Origin: Polyangia bacterium
GTDB lineage: Bacteria; Myxococcota_A; Polyangia; Polyangiales; Polyangiaceae
Assembly: GCA_030426145.1 (NCBI GenBank)
Contig: JAUHZF010000011.1
Span: forward strand, 1-61,106
Reading direction: 5' to 3'
DNA: 61,106 nt
Shown here: positions 1-9,516 of the stretch, in pieces
Position numbering within the stretch: the stretch's first letter is position 1
Layout: every line of letters starts with the position of its first letter
Made by a program: the position numbers and the translations under genes
The notes under the pieces: model-generated
Seen by the model: only the letters and a program-made list of their open reading frames with translations
Databases searched by the model: none
What the model was told of the DNA's origin: nothing

Positions 1-323
1 CTTTCAATGCAACTGTCGAGGTAGCGCGGCTGGATACAGTGTGGATAACGGCGAAGCTCGCTGGCATGGTCGAGAATGCGGAATCCCAGGGCGAGGACGC
101 CGTCCAAGTAGACCGTCTGAACGTGCTCCTCGGCGCAGAAATCGTCGAGGAGCATCCTGTCCCTCACGTGGATCCCCGACCGCGTATCGCGAAAGGACCA
201 CGCTCGCTCCAGAACGTAGGCTTCGTAGAGCAACGCGTGAAAGTCGCGCTGGTCCCTGCGCAGCCCCACCGAGGCGTGGCTCCGGGGGACCTCGGGGAAA
301 GAAACATTCGCGCTCATCGTCAT
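1..323 (-). CDS. Partial hypothetical protein, cut by the left edge
   Basis: An open minus-strand frame starts at ATG 321-323 (a second ATG at 315-317 is in frame) and runs off the left edge with no stop, giving 107 codons. The protein begins MTMSANVSFPEVPRSH and has a natural-looking mix of acidic, aromatic and hydrophobic residues, with G/C-rich third codon positions as in its neighbours. Other frames here give Arg/Ser/Pro-rich products typical of shadows. I do not recognise a family. A weak GGAAG lies upstream of the start. Only the N-terminal part is visible, so function cannot be judged. Confidence 0.55.
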   Translation of the reverse strand, partial: MTMSANVSFPEVPRSHASVGLRRDQRDFHALLYEAYVLERAWSFRDTRSGIHVRDRMLLDDFCAEEHVQTVYLDGVLALGFRILDHASELRRYPHCIQPRYLDSCIE

Positions 324-705
324 CGGTGCTTCCGTTCTCGTCGCGGAGGCGGCGACGCCGGAGCCGACGTTCAGCGACCCGAGCTGCCCCTCTTGTCGAC
401 CGAGGACGCACGAGCGCGCGCGCGGTCTCGGACCTTTTGTGTCGGATTCATGCTGGCCTCCGCCCCAGGCCGGCTTCGGGGGCCTGCCCGCAAAGCCTCG
501 TCACCCAGCGTGATGACCCGACGTGGCCCATGTAGCGTGGACGCCATGGCAGAAGACTGGGACGAGCACGCATCGACGTGGCACGAAGGCGGGCCACGGC
601 GTTATGCGGATGCGGCGGCGCGGTTAGGGACGGCTCCTGTCGTCGAAGGGAACGGGCGGCCTCGCCCATTTCACCCGGGAGCTGGCGCCGCTAGGTAGTC
701 GCACC
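324..705. other. Spacer with a methyltransferase-like stub
   Basis: No full-length gene is visible between the partial minus-strand gene and the small plus-strand gene at 706. The only recognisable content is the short ORF at 546-698 described separately. No tRNA, terminator or clear sigma70 promoter was found. Confidence 0.4.
546..698 (+). pseudogene. Possible remnant of a class I methyltransferase N-terminus
   Basis: ATG 546 opens a 50-codon frame beginning MAEDWDEHASTWHEG followed by RRYADAA. This resembles the N-terminal 'W-D..A..W....-.YA-AA' signature of small SAM-dependent methyltransferases. The similarity ends after about 27 residues and the frame closes at TAG 696-698, before any SAM-binding glycine motif. 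A sliver in another frame (GLAHFTRELAPL) also looks protein-like, which fits internal deletion or frameshift of an older gene. What is seen is the start motif; that it is a decayed methyltransferase is an inference. It could equally be a chance ORF. Confidence 0.3.
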
Positions 706-1110
706 ATGCGTTTGTCGGATTTGAAGGGAACGTGGACGGGGACCAACGAGCTCTGGCTGGATCCGCTGGGAGACGTGGCCGAGAAGAGCGACGCGCGCAT
801 CGAGATCGGAGACGACGTTCGCTACACGTGGTCCCGCGAGGGCGCAGAGCAGCACGGACGTCTGGTGCCCACCGAAGCAGGCGCCGACTTCACCGATACG
901 TTTCATCAGGCGGATGGGGTCATGTCGTGCCGCACCGTCGCGGATGCTCGTTCCGTTCTCTGCGTCGAAGGGACCTACATGGAGACCTGGGGTTGGCGCA
1001 TCGCCATCTGTCATCGCGAGCCCACGGGCGAGCTGGTTCTACAGATGACCAACATCACACCTTGGGGTGAAGAGGGCCGCGCGGTTCGCCTGGTGGCCAA
1101 ACGCGCGTGA
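706..1110 (+). CDS. Small soluble protein, DUF1579/lipocalin-like
   Basis: This 134-residue protein begins MRLSDLKGTWTGTNELWLDP and alternates short strands and glycines in a way that suggests a small beta-barrel. Motifs such as GTWTGTNELWLDP near the start and MTNITPWGEEGRAVR near the end recall DUF1579 or lipocalin-type proteins of unknown function. There is no signal peptide or membrane segment. Its TGA at 1108-1110 overlaps the GTG start of the following Ser/Thr kinase by four bases (GTGA), so the two are probably translationally coupled. That coupling hints at a role linked to the kinase, but no biochemical function can be assigned. Confidence 0.7.
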   Translation: MRLSDLKGTWTGTNELWLDPLGDVAEKSDARIEIGDDVRYTWSREGAEQHGRLVPTEAGADFTDTFHQADGVMSCRTVADARSVLCVEGTYMETWGWRIAICHREPTGELVLQMTNITPWGEEGRAVRLVAKRA

Positions 1111-2312
1111 CGGAAGAGACGCCGAGCGAGGTGCTGCCGCCCGGGACGATGGTGGGCGAGTACCGCATCGAAGAGCGCATCGGCGAGGGTGGCTTCGGGG
1201 CGGTCTACCGCGCCCACCATCCGCTGATCGCCAAGGACGCCGCGGTCAAAGTTCTCTCCGCCGGGTACGCCGCGCGGCCCGAGCACGTGTCGCGTTTTCT
1301 CGCCGAGGCGCGGGCCGCCAACCAGATCGGACACCCCAACATCGTCGACATCTTCTCCTTCGGGAGACTCGAGGACGGTCGCCACTACTTCGTGATGGAG
1401 CTGGTCGACGGGGTCAGCCTCCGCGACTGGGCCCGAGCCCCGGTGCCCCTTCCCCAGGCGCTACCCATTCTCGAGCGCATCGCTCGGGCTCTTCAGGCAG
1501 CGCACGATCACGGCATCGTGCATCGCGACCTCAAGCCAGCGAACGTGCTCTTGTCGTGGCAGGACGACGAGCTCGAGCTCAAGCTCATCGACTTCGGCAT
1601 CGCGAAGCTCATCGATCAGGATCCCGGACACCGAACGCGTACCGGCGCCTTCCTCGGTACGCCCGACTACATGTCGCCCGAGCAGTGCCGCAGCAAGGCC
1701 ATCGATCATCGGTCCGACATCTATGCCTTCGGTGTTCTCGCCTACCGGCTCATTACCGGGCGCAAGCTCTTCGAGGGTGACTCGGCGATGGATGTGATGG
1801 TCTGCCACATGTCGGAGCCGCCCCCGCTTCCGAGCACGGCACTGCCCGGACTTCCCGCGGCGCTCGACGACGCCTTCAGCGAACTGCTCGCCAAATCGCC
1901 CGACGACCGCCCGCCCTCGATCATGGAAGCGTACCGACGCGTGGCCGACGCCGCCGTGGGCCACGGCGCACCGGGAAAGACCGCGGAGGGCACGCTGGCC
2001 CCTCCCGAGAGACGACCGCCTCTGCTCTGGCTCGTCGTCGGGGCAGGCACGGTGCTGGGAGCGATCGGTCTGTGGATGCTCGCTCAGCCCGCACCGCATA
2101 CCTCCCCCGATCCCGTGGCGCCGGAGGCCCCCGATCCACCGCCGACCAGCACCCCTGCGCCGACGTCGACGTCGACGTCGACGCCCATGCCGCCCCCGTT
2201 GCCGGCGCCGGTGGTCTCACCGGCCCCCGCGCCGGCTCCGATCGCACCGCCACCTGCTCCGCCCCCGCCGCCCCCTCCGAGGGGAGGAAGCCGTGACGAC
2301 CTGGAGTTCTGA
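1107..2312 (+). CDS. Membrane-anchored Ser/Thr protein kinase (PknB-like)
   Basis: A 401-residue Hanks-type kinase. Residues about 19-280 carry the full catalytic set: glycine loop GEGGFGAV (26-33), the ATP lysine K48 in AAVKVL, HRDLKPANVLL with HRD at 139-141, DFG at 162-164 and SPE at 190-192. A single transmembrane helix follows (about 305-326), then a Pro/Thr/Ser-rich tail of about 75 residues that would lie outside the cytoplasm. It should phosphorylate cytoplasmic Ser/Thr targets in response to a membrane or periplasmic cue. The GTG start overlaps the upstream gene's stop by four bases. A TPR/PEGA protein follows after 17 bp and is a likely partner. Confidence 0.93.
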   Translation: MTEETPSEVLPPGTMVGEYRIEERIGEGGFGAVYRAHHPLIAKDAAVKVLSAGYAARPEHVSRFLAEARAANQIGHPNIVDIFSFGRLEDGRHYFVMELVDGVSLRDWARAPVPLPQALPILERIARALQAAHDHGIVHRDLKPANVLLSWQDDELELKLIDFGIAKLIDQDPGHRTRTGAFLGTPDYMSPEQCRSKAIDHRSDIYAFGVLAYRLITGRKLFEGDSAMDVMVCHMSEPPPLPSTALPGLPAALDDAFSELLAKSPDDRPPSIMEAYRRVADAAVGHGAPGKTAEGTLAPPERRPPLLWLVVGAGTVLGAIGLWMLAQPAPHTSPDPVAPEAPDPPPTSTPAPTSTSTSTPMPPPLPAPVVSPAPAPAPIAPPPAPPPPPPPRGGSRDDLEF

Positions 2313-2329
2313 GACTAGGCTCGCAGCCC

Positions 2330-3694
2330 ATGATGGCCCCCGCTCCCCTCGGCCGCGCCGCTGCATTCCTGGTCGCGCTCGGCCTGTGTGTCCCCGCTTG
2401 GGGCCAGACCAAACCCAAGGCGGCCGACCCGAAGTCGGAAGGTGAAGAAGAGGAGCCACCGCCGCCGCCACCTCCGCCCCCGCCGCGTCCGCCTCGCAAC
2501 GTGTCCCCCGAGACCCTCGAGAAGGCCCGGCAGCTCTTCGAAGCGGGTGTCGGCGCCTACACCACCGGTCGCTACCGCGCGGCCATCCAGGCCTTCGAGC
2601 AGGCTTACGAGCTCGTCGACCGACCGGGCCTCGTCTTCTCGATCGCCCAGACCCACCGCAAGCTCTACTTCATCGATCGCAAGCCGGGCCACGTGGCCAT
2701 CGCGATTCGAAACTACAAAGAGTACCTGCGCGACGTGCCCGAAGGGGGGCGTCGCGCCGATGCCGTCGAGGCCCTCGCTCAGCTCGAGCCCATCGCGGGC
2801 AACCTCGAGGCGGCGGGCGACTTGGTTCCGCTCGACGACACCCCGCCCGAGACCCGGGTCGTGGTGACGTCACCCACACCGGGCGCGATGGTGTCGCTCG
2901 ATGGGGCAGCTCCAAAGCCGACGCCCTTCACCGCGGTTCTCACCCCGGGCCCCCATCGGGTTCGGGTGGAGGCGGAGGGTTTCGTGGCGGCCGATCGCAA
3001 CTTGCAGATCCCCGCCGAGGCCGTCACGGCCCTCGACATTCCGCTGGTGGGCAAGCCCGGTCGCATTCGGGTCGATGGGCCTTCGGGCGCCCAGGTCACC
3101 GTAGATGGCACCCTCGAAGGGATCTTGCCCCTCGCGGAGCCGGTTCGGGTCGAGGCCGGTACACACCGGGTTCGGGTCGCGCTCGCGGGCCATCAGGAGC
3201 ACACCGTCGACCTTCGCCTCGACCGCGGCGAGGAGACTGCGGTAGCGGCCGACATGCCGTGGACTACGCAGCGCTACGGTGCGATGGGCTTGCTCATCGG
3301 AGGTGGAGGCCTGTTCGCGGTCGGTGCGGGCCTCGGCACCGTGGCGCTCGTACGGCAGGCCCAGGCGAGCAGCATCAAGTCCGACATCGACGCGGGCGAG
3401 GTGGTGTGCCGCAGCGGAGCGTGCCCTCAACTCGACGACTACAACCAGGCCGTCGACGACCGCGCGGTCTTCGGTGGCACGGCCATCGGCTTCCTCGTAG
3501 CCGGCGCCGCGGCCGGCACGGGCGGACTGCTGCTCTATCTGTTCGACGAGCCGGAGGCCGACACCGGGGCTCCGCGGCCCAACGACGACGACGCCCCGAC
3601 CCAAGCTCCCGCCGGTCCGAGTATCGACCTCGGCTCGCTTGCCCCCGTCGTCACGCCCGAAGGCGGCGGCCTCTACCTGCGCGGCCGGTTCTAA
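2330..3694 (+). CDS. TPR and double-PEGA domain exported protein
   Basis: This 454-residue protein begins with a Sec signal peptide (MMAPAPLGRAAAFLVALGLC, likely cleaved after AWG), then a Lys/Glu/Pro-rich linker. A TPR-like helical part spans about residues 60-150 (QLFEAGVGAYTTGRYRAAIQAFEQAYEL). Two consecutive PEGA repeats occupy about 170-310; each has the pattern of a small substituted glycine turn followed by GPHRVRVEAEGF or GTHRVRVALAGH. A hydrophobic segment near 318-343 probably anchors it. PEGA domains are thought to bind cell-surface polymers. It starts 17 bp after the kinase stop, so the kinase and this protein probably act as one signalling or envelope-sensing unit. Its end lies 5 bp from the convergent lipoprotein gene. 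Confidence 0.85.
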   Translation: MMAPAPLGRAAAFLVALGLCVPAWGQTKPKAADPKSEGEEEEPPPPPPPPPPRPPRNVSPETLEKARQLFEAGVGAYTTGRYRAAIQAFEQAYELVDRPGLVFSIAQTHRKLYFIDRKPGHVAIAIRNYKEYLRDVPEGGRRADAVEALAQLEPIAGNLEAAGDLVPLDDTPPETRVVVTSPTPGAMVSLDGAAPKPTPFTAVLTPGPHRVRVEAEGFVAADRNLQIPAEAVTALDIPLVGKPGRIRVDGPSGAQVTVDGTLEGILPLAEPVRVEAGTHRVRVALAGHQEHTVDLRLDRGEETAVAADMPWTTQRYGAMGLLIGGGGLFAVGAGLGTVALVRQAQASSIKSDIDAGEVVCRSGACPQLDDYNQAVDDRAVFGGTAIGFLVAGAAAGTGGLLLYLFDEPEADTGAPRPNDDDAPTQAPAGPSIDLGSLAPVVTPEGGGLYLRGRF

Positions 3695-3699
3695 GTACG

Positions 3700-6339
3700 C
3701 TACGGAGTGACGGGCACGCCGGCGAAGACGGTGGTGCCCCCGGCCCGACTCACGACGACATCGTCCACGCCGTCGCCGTTGAGGTCTCCCGTCGCGACCG
3801 CGGTGCCGCCACCGCCGAAGGCGCGGGTGCGACAGCGCGGCGTTCCGAAGCTCCCCGCGTCGTCGAAGGCCACCAGGAGGGCCGCGGTATCGGTGACGAC
3901 GACGAGCTCGCGACGCTCGTCGACGTCGAGCCGGAAGGCAGCCACGCCATTCGGCGCGCCAACGGGCACCTCGTCGCAGCTCACGTCGGTGAGGCCGAGG
4001 GTGAGGCTTCGGGCCGGGTCGAGGGTTCCGGCGCCATCGCTGCGCAACAAGGTGACGCCGGCATCCGACCACAGCGCGACGGCCGGACCATCACCGAATC
4101 CGAGCTCGACCACCGACATGCCGCGGTATGCCGCGTCGAGCGAAACCTCGGCCACGCTCCAACCATCGGCCCCCTTGCGCGCGACCCGAAGGGGCTGCAC
4201 CTCAGCCCCGATGGGGAGCAGGAGAAGCTCGTCGACGCCATCGCCCTCGAGGTCGACGGTGGCGGTGCGCAGGCTGGCGTCTGCGGGGATGGGCACCAGG
4301 GTCGGGGCCGTGAGTTGTGCACACAGCGCTTCGGCCACGCGGCCTTCGAGCGCGAACGATTGAAGCTCCACCTGACCGTCGGCCCGACCGAAGCCAGCTG
4401 CGACTTCGAGCTGACCTTCGGCGCCGAAGCGGCCCGCCGCGACGAAGCGCTCGCTCCCGCCCAGCACATCCAGCGTGGGGCACGCCTCCGCGAGGTCGAG
4501 GGGCGACTGAAGGATGCGATCGGTGCTGCCCTCGAAGACGGACACCTCGAGCTGGCCGTCACGAGGTCCGTACACCACAAGGTCACTCACGCCGTCCGGC
4601 GTCTCGCCATCGTCGAGACGCAACGAGAGCATGCCCGTGGCCTGGCCCACGTCGCCGACCTCCACGAAAGGAAGCTCGGGGAGATTGCCGGAGCGTCCGT
4701 AGGCGACGAAGAGGTCGTGGGTCTGCGAGCCGTCGGGGAGCTCACGCACCTGGGTGAATACGAAATCGGAGGCGTTGTCCTCGTCGAGGTTGTCGAGCAA
4801 GAAGTGCCCAACGGGCCGCGCCGTGGGCACGAAGATGGAGACGGGGAGGTTGCTCTGCTCTCGAACGTAGGTGAAGCCGCTCACGTCGTTGGACAGCACC
4901 AGGAGATTGGCATGCCGCTGGTTCGCCTGGTAGGGCGCCTCGTCGAGTGCGAGGCGGGCCGAGGTCCAAGGCTCGGAGAGCGGCCGCAACCACGGCTCGT
5001 AGGTCACCCTCACCGGTGCGCCCGCCACGACGGGGATCTCGCAGGTCCCTTTGCTACAGCTGGTGCGATAGATGCCCTCCGCGAAGACGGCGTCCATGTC
5101 GGCGAAGCCCCGGTCGTCGATCCCCGCCACCAGGAGCGGTTGGCTCCCTGCGGCGGGCGGCGCACCGTCGACGAACGCGTATTCCACTGGAGCCGCCATG
5201 AAGTCGGCGGTGGCCGCTCCCATGCCATCCTCGAACGAGCCATAGGCGCCCCCCGTCTTGTCGAGAGCGATGTAGACCCGTCCCGGGCCCGCGGGGTCGT
5301 CTCCTGCCTCCTTGCCCCGAATGAGCAGGTCGTTGATGCGGGTGCCCGAGAGGGTGGCGACAGGATGAGCCGGTCCCGAAACGGTGACCCCCGCAGGGAG
5401 GCCCACCGTGAAGGGAGGTGGTGCCTCCAATGCGGTGTGGGGCGGCACGTTGAACACCTCCTCGCCCAGCATCGAATCGAAGTAGGTCAGCACATGGACC
5501 GTGACCTCGGTCGCCCCGGGCGGCGCGATGAAGATCCTCTCTGAGGCGCCGAACCCCTGGTTCACGACGAAGGGAATGGCGTCGGTCTCGGGCCACGCGA
5601 ACAGCTTCAGCGGGAGCTGGCCGTCGAGCGATGGGTGCTGGTCACGCACGAGGTAGACGCCGTCGCGTCGCACGGCGAGCAACTGCGTATTGCCCGCTTC
5701 CTGCCGCGTGTCGACGTGGGTCCGGATCAGGTACTCGCCTTCGACGAGCGCTCCCCCCACGAAGCTCTCGCTGGTTCGCGAGAACTGCACGGATGAAAAC
5801 CCTCGGTCCGGTTGCCCGCGGAGAAGCGACAGGCCGGCGCGGGAGCGGAGGACGAGGTCCGACAGTCCGTCGCCGTCGAGGTCGGAGACGGCGGGGAGAT
5901 TGGGGGCGTCGGTCACGGCCTGGACGGCGAGCGCGCCCACGTTGGGTGAGGGGCCGCTGGCGTCGAAATAGACCGCCGAGACCCGGAGGCCATCGATCGC
6001 GAGCAGATCCGTGCGGCGGTCACCATCGAAGTCTCCCGGCAGCAGCACCTCCGCCGTCACCCCCGAAGGTGCGCCGAGCGAAACGAGCTCACCGCTCGGC
6101 TGGCGGCAGACATCGTCGGCTCCGCAGCCCCAGCCCGGAGGGCAGTCGAGGTTCTCGGCGCACGGGACGCGGCAGGACTCGTCGCAAGCAAAGCCTTCGA
6201 CGGCAGCGCCATCACAGTCCTCGCCGGCCTCGATGACGCCGTTGCCGCACACGTCGGCGGGTAGCTCCGGAAGGCTCTCGCAGGCCGAGCCCGCCAAGAG
6301 AACACCCCACAGGCCCATGGAAACGATGCCACGTCTCAT
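3700..6339 (-). CDS. FG-GAP/VCBS repeat lipoprotein
   Basis: I place the start at ATG 6337-6339, giving 879 residues. Upstream in-frame residues are Arg/Pro-rich and the chosen start yields a clean lipoprotein signal (MRRGIVSMGLWGVLLAGSAC). Next comes a Cys-rich stretch with CGNGVIEAGEDCDG, the 'DUF4215/myxococcus cysteine repeat' style common in this phylum. The rest is built of FG-GAP/VCBS-like calcium-binding turns such as DFDGDRRTDLL, DLDGDGLSDLVL, DLEGDGVDELLL and DLNGDGVDDVVV, suggesting a beta-propeller. It is probably displayed on the outer membrane. It is convergent with the PEGA protein and divergent from the helicase gene. Substrate or partner unknown. Confidence 0.85.
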   Translation of the reverse strand: MRRGIVSMGLWGVLLAGSACESLPELPADVCGNGVIEAGEDCDGAAVEGFACDESCRVPCAENLDCPPGWGCGADDVCRQPSGELVSLGAPSGVTAEVLLPGDFDGDRRTDLLAIDGLRVSAVYFDASGPSPNVGALAVQAVTDAPNLPAVSDLDGDGLSDLVLRSRAGLSLLRGQPDRGFSSVQFSRTSESFVGGALVEGEYLIRTHVDTRQEAGNTQLLAVRRDGVYLVRDQHPSLDGQLPLKLFAWPETDAIPFVVNQGFGASERIFIAPPGATEVTVHVLTYFDSMLGEEVFNVPPHTALEAPPPFTVGLPAGVTVSGPAHPVATLSGTRINDLLIRGKEAGDDPAGPGRVYIALDKTGGAYGSFEDGMGAATADFMAAPVEYAFVDGAPPAAGSQPLLVAGIDDRGFADMDAVFAEGIYRTSCSKGTCEIPVVAGAPVRVTYEPWLRPLSEPWTSARLALDEAPYQANQRHANLLVLSNDVSGFTYVREQSNLPVSIFVPTARPVGHFLLDNLDEDNASDFVFTQVRELPDGSQTHDLFVAYGRSGNLPELPFVEVGDVGQATGMLSLRLDDGETPDGVSDLVVYGPRDGQLEVSVFEGSTDRILQSPLDLAEACPTLDVLGGSERFVAAGRFGAEGQLEVAAGFGRADGQVELQSFALEGRVAEALCAQLTAPTLVPIPADASLRTATVDLEGDGVDELLLLPIGAEVQPLRVARKGADGWSVAEVSLDAAYRGMSVVELGFGDGPAVALWSDAGVTLLRSDGAGTLDPARSLTLGLTDVSCDEVPVGAPNGVAAFRLDVDERRELVVVTDTAALLVAFDDAGSFGTPRCRTRAFGGGGTAVATGDLNGDGVDDVVVSRAGGTTVFAGVPVTP

Positions 6340-6449
6340 CAACCCTCGTGGGTACCACGGGGGTCCCCGAAAGTGTGGCCGCGCGGCAAGACCCAGCCCA
6401 CCCATCCGGGCGGCGTGCGCCGCTGTGGGGGTCGTGATATCCGCTGCGG

Positions 6450-8816
6450 ATGGCTGAGGACGTGGCGGCCGACGACCCCGGTGACGTGGGGCTGGCCAAG
6501 CTGAACGAACCCCAGGCCCGAGCGGTCGCGCACGCTCAGGGGCCACTCATCGTCTTCGCTGGCGCCGGGTCGGGCAAGACGCGGGTCATCACCTACCGCA
6601 TCGCCAATCTGGTCGCGACGCACCAGGTCCCGCCGTACCGCATCCTCGCCGTGACCTTCACCAATAAGGCGGCGGGCGAGATGCGCGAGCGTCTCGACAA
6701 GATCCTCGGACCCGAGATCACGCGCGAGCTCTGGATCGGCACCTTCCACGCCGTGTGTGTGCGCCTCATCCGCCGCTACCACGAGGCCATCGGCATGACC
6801 CCCAACTTCTCGATCTACGACGACGCAGATCAGAAGGCGGTGATGAAGCGGGTCCTCAACGAGCTCAACCTCGACGACCGGCGGTTTCCGCCCGCGCAGC
6901 TCCTCGGGCGAATCGGTCGCGAGAAACAAGAAGCGCGCGGGCCCGAGGACTTCAGCGTCGACAACTACTTCGACGAGGTCACCCTCAAGTGTTTCGAGGC
7001 CTACCAACAGCGCCTCAAGGACGCGAACGCGGTCGACTTCACCGATCTGCTGCTCCTGGTGCTGCGCCTCGCGGAGTCGAAGGACGAGGCGATTCGCTCT
7101 TCGGTCGAGCACCTCACGTCGCGCTTCCACTACGTGCTCGTCGACGAGTTTCAGGACGTGAACCTGGTGCAGTACCGGCTCGTGCGCGCCCTCGCCGGCG
7201 AGCGGAGGAACATCTGCGTGGTCGGCGACGACGACCAGAGCATCTACCGATGGCGCGGGGCCGACGTTCGCAACATCCGCAACTTCACCCGCGACTACCC
7301 CGACGCCGAGCTGGTGAAGCTCGAGCAGAACTACCGGTCGAGCAGGAACGTGGTGGGGGCTGCGCTGGGCATCATTCGCTACGCCAAGGAACGCCAGCCC
7401 AAGGAGCTCTGGACCGACAACCCCGACGGGGACCCGGTCCGCATCGTGCACTCGGCCAACGAGCGTGACGAAGCCGCCTTCGTCATCGGGGGCGTGCAGC
7501 AAGCCATCGCAGATGGAGTTTCGCCGAGCGAGATCGCCGTGTTCTACCGCGTGCACGCTCAGTCGCGTGTGCTCGAAGAGGTGATGCGGAAGGCGAACAT
7601 CCCCTACCAGATCGTGGGGGGCACCAAGTTCTTCGACCGGGCCGAGATCAAGGACATGCTGTCCTACCTGCGCACGGTCACGAATCCTCAGAGCGACGTC
7701 GACCTGCTGCGCATCATCAACAAGCCCCCGCGCAAGATCGGCAAGACCACCATCGGTCGCCTCACCGAGCTCGCGACCGAACGGGGGGGCTCACTGTTTC
7801 ACTGCATCGACGGCCTCTGCGATTCGGATCGCATCGGGTCCGCGGCCAAGAAGAGCCTGCGTGCCTTCAAGAAGCTGATGGACGGCTTCATCCGGCAAGC
7901 CGAAACGGCGGGCCCGCGCGAGGTGGCCGAGAGCATCCTCGAAGAGAGCGGCTACGCCGAGTACCTGCAAAAGCAGGACAACGCCGAGGCCGACGCACGT
8001 CTCGACAACCTCCACGAGCTCTTGGGCTCGGTCGAGGAGTACGAGGAAGAAGCGGGCTACGCGGGAGAGCCGGCCAGCTTGTCGGACTACCTGACGCGGG
8101 TGTCCCTCTTGGCTGCGGCCGACACCCTCGAGGACGTCCCGCGCGTGCCGATGATGACGGTGCACGCGGCCAAGGGTCTCGAGTTCGACGTCGTCTTTCT
8201 CACCGGCATGGAGGAGCGGCTCTTCCCGCTCCGCGGTCAGCAACCCGGCGAAGAAGAGGAGCTCGAGGAGGAGCGAAGGCTCGCCTACGTCGCCGTCACC
8301 CGCGCGCGCAAGCAGCTCTACATCATCCACGCCAACACGCGGACCATCTACGGGCAGATGCGCTACAACCAGCCCGCGCGCTTCCTCGACCAGATCCCGC
8401 CCGAGCACCAGCAGCGCGTCGCGACCCCCGCCCTGCACGATCTGTCGCGGCAGTTCACACGGACCGGGCACGTGAGCCACCGCGACCAAATCCGCGCTGG
8501 CATGGGCCGGGACGGATCTGGTCGCCAGAACGCGATGGGCCAGCGCCGATCGCTGCAGCCCGACGTCTCGCGGCCCAAGGTACCCACGCGGCCTCGAGGC
8601 GAGCGTTATGTCGAGCGCGACCCCGACGTCGAATACGACGATGAGTTCGACACGCTCGACCGCTTCGGGGCGCGGGTGGGCATGAAGGTGCGCCACCCGA
8701 AGTTCGGCGTCGGAAAGGTCCAGCAGATCGCGAGCGGCGGCGACCCGGTCTGCGTCGTGCGCTTCGACGGATGGGGCGACAAGCGCATCAAGCTGAGCTT
8801 CTTGTCCCCCGCCTAA
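6450..8816 (+). CDS. pcrA: ATP-dependent DNA helicase, UvrD/PcrA family
   Basis: A 788-residue superfamily 1A 3'-5' helicase. The visible motifs, in order, are: Q-motif LNEPQARAV (18-26), Walker A AGAGSGKT (37-44), TFTNKAA, Walker B DEFQDVN, GDDDQSIYRWRGA, QNYRSS, VHAAKGLEFDVVFL and EEERRLAYVAVTRAR. The C-terminus (GMKVRHPKFGVGKVQQI...VRFDGWGDKRIKLSFL) matches the Tudor-like RNA-polymerase-interacting domain of PcrA/UvrD. It would unwind DNA in excision repair and clear RecA or stalled transcription complexes. The length fits the family. The gene is divergent from the FG-GAP lipoprotein and its TAA overlaps the convergent TetR gene's stop by three bases. Confidence 0.97.
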   Translation: MAEDVAADDPGDVGLAKLNEPQARAVAHAQGPLIVFAGAGSGKTRVITYRIANLVATHQVPPYRILAVTFTNKAAGEMRERLDKILGPEITRELWIGTFHAVCVRLIRRYHEAIGMTPNFSIYDDADQKAVMKRVLNELNLDDRRFPPAQLLGRIGREKQEARGPEDFSVDNYFDEVTLKCFEAYQQRLKDANAVDFTDLLLLVLRLAESKDEAIRSSVEHLTSRFHYVLVDEFQDVNLVQYRLVRALAGERRNICVVGDDDQSIYRWRGADVRNIRNFTRDYPDAELVKLEQNYRSSRNVVGAALGIIRYAKERQPKELWTDNPDGDPVRIVHSANERDEAAFVIGGVQQAIADGVSPSEIAVFYRVHAQSRVLEEVMRKANIPYQIVGGTKFFDRAEIKDMLSYLRTVTNPQSDVDLLRIINKPPRKIGKTTIGRLTELATERGGSLFHCIDGLCDSDRIGSAAKKSLRAFKKLMDGFIRQAETAGPREVAESILEESGYAEYLQKQDNAEADARLDNLHELLGSVEEYEEEAGYAGEPASLSDYLTRVSLLAAADTLEDVPRVPMMTVHAAKGLEFDVVFLTGMEERLFPLRGQQPGEEEELEEERRLAYVAVTRARKQLYIIHANTRTIYGQMRYNQPARFLDQIPPEHQQRVATPALHDLSRQFTRTGHVSHRDQIRAGMGRDGSGRQNAMGQRRSLQPDVSRPKVPTRPRGERYVERDPDVEYDDEFDTLDRFGARVGMKVRHPKFGVGKVQQIASGGDPVCVVRFDGWGDKRIKLSFLSPA

Positions 8817-9484
8817 CCCCCCGCGAGCATGCCGTGGGCCATGAGCGTGACCACGCGGGTGAGGTCGCGCTCGAAGTCGTGGCGGAACTCTGCGAGCTCG
8901 GGGACCTGAAGGGCTTCGACGACCATCGGTGCCGGATGGGCCAGCGGCCAACCGCCGACGATGAAAGCGAAGGCGTGGTGCAGCAGCTCGCCGTGCGCCT
9001 CGAGGGCGAGCTCGGGGAGGGCGCGGTGCATGGCCTGGGCTAGCTCGTGCATCACGGTGAGGCTCGCCACCTTGTAGGCTCGCACCACCTCTACCGAGAC
9101 GTTGTGCTCCAGCACCGAGGGCAGCACGCTGATGAGGTGGCACATGACGGATCGCGCTCCGACCCCGCGCGCCATGACCGCAGCCATGGTCTGCACGCGG
9201 TGCACCACGCTGCGTCGGCGATCGATGTGGGCGAGCTCGACCGCCGCCTCGCCCGCCCACGTCTTCGTGCGCTCCTCTAGAAGCGCTAGCAGGATGGCCT
9301 CTCGACTCTCGAAGTAGCGGTAGACGTTGGACTTGGCCATGCCCGCGCGGCGCGCGAGCTCGTTGAGGCTGAGGCTCGTGACCACTTGCCCCTCGGCGAG
9401 CATGGCCTCCGCCGTCGAGAGGATCTGCTCGGTTCGCTCCGCCTTCTGCTCGGGACTGCGCGCGCGCTGGTAGGCCGATGCCAT
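8813..9484 (-). CDS. TetR-family transcriptional regulator
   Basis: From ATG 9482-9484 the protein is 223 residues. A TTG at 9521-9523 is in frame and would add 13 residues, but that segment would overlap the divergent promoter, so the ATG is preferred. The N-terminus has a typical TetR helix-turn-helix: ERTEQILSTAEAMLAEGQ, SLNELARRAGMAKSNVYRYFESREAILLALL. The remainder is an alpha-helical ligand-binding domain without a distinctive signature. It lies divergent to an SDR oxidoreductase with about 100 bp between the starts, the classic arrangement for a repressor controlling its neighbour. Ligand unknown. Confidence 0.88.
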   Translation of the reverse strand: MASAYQRARSPEQKAERTEQILSTAEAMLAEGQVVTSLSLNELARRAGMAKSNVYRYFESREAILLALLEERTKTWAGEAAVELAHIDRRRSVVHRVQTMAAVMARGVGARSVMCHLISVLPSVLEHNVSVEVVRAYKVASLTVMHELAQAMHRALPELALEAHGELLHHAFAFIVGGWPLAHPAPMVVEALQVPELAEFRHDFERDLTRVVTLMAHGMLAGG

Positions 9485-9516
9485 CTTGGTTTCAGGGGTG
9501 ACACGTCGATGTCCCG

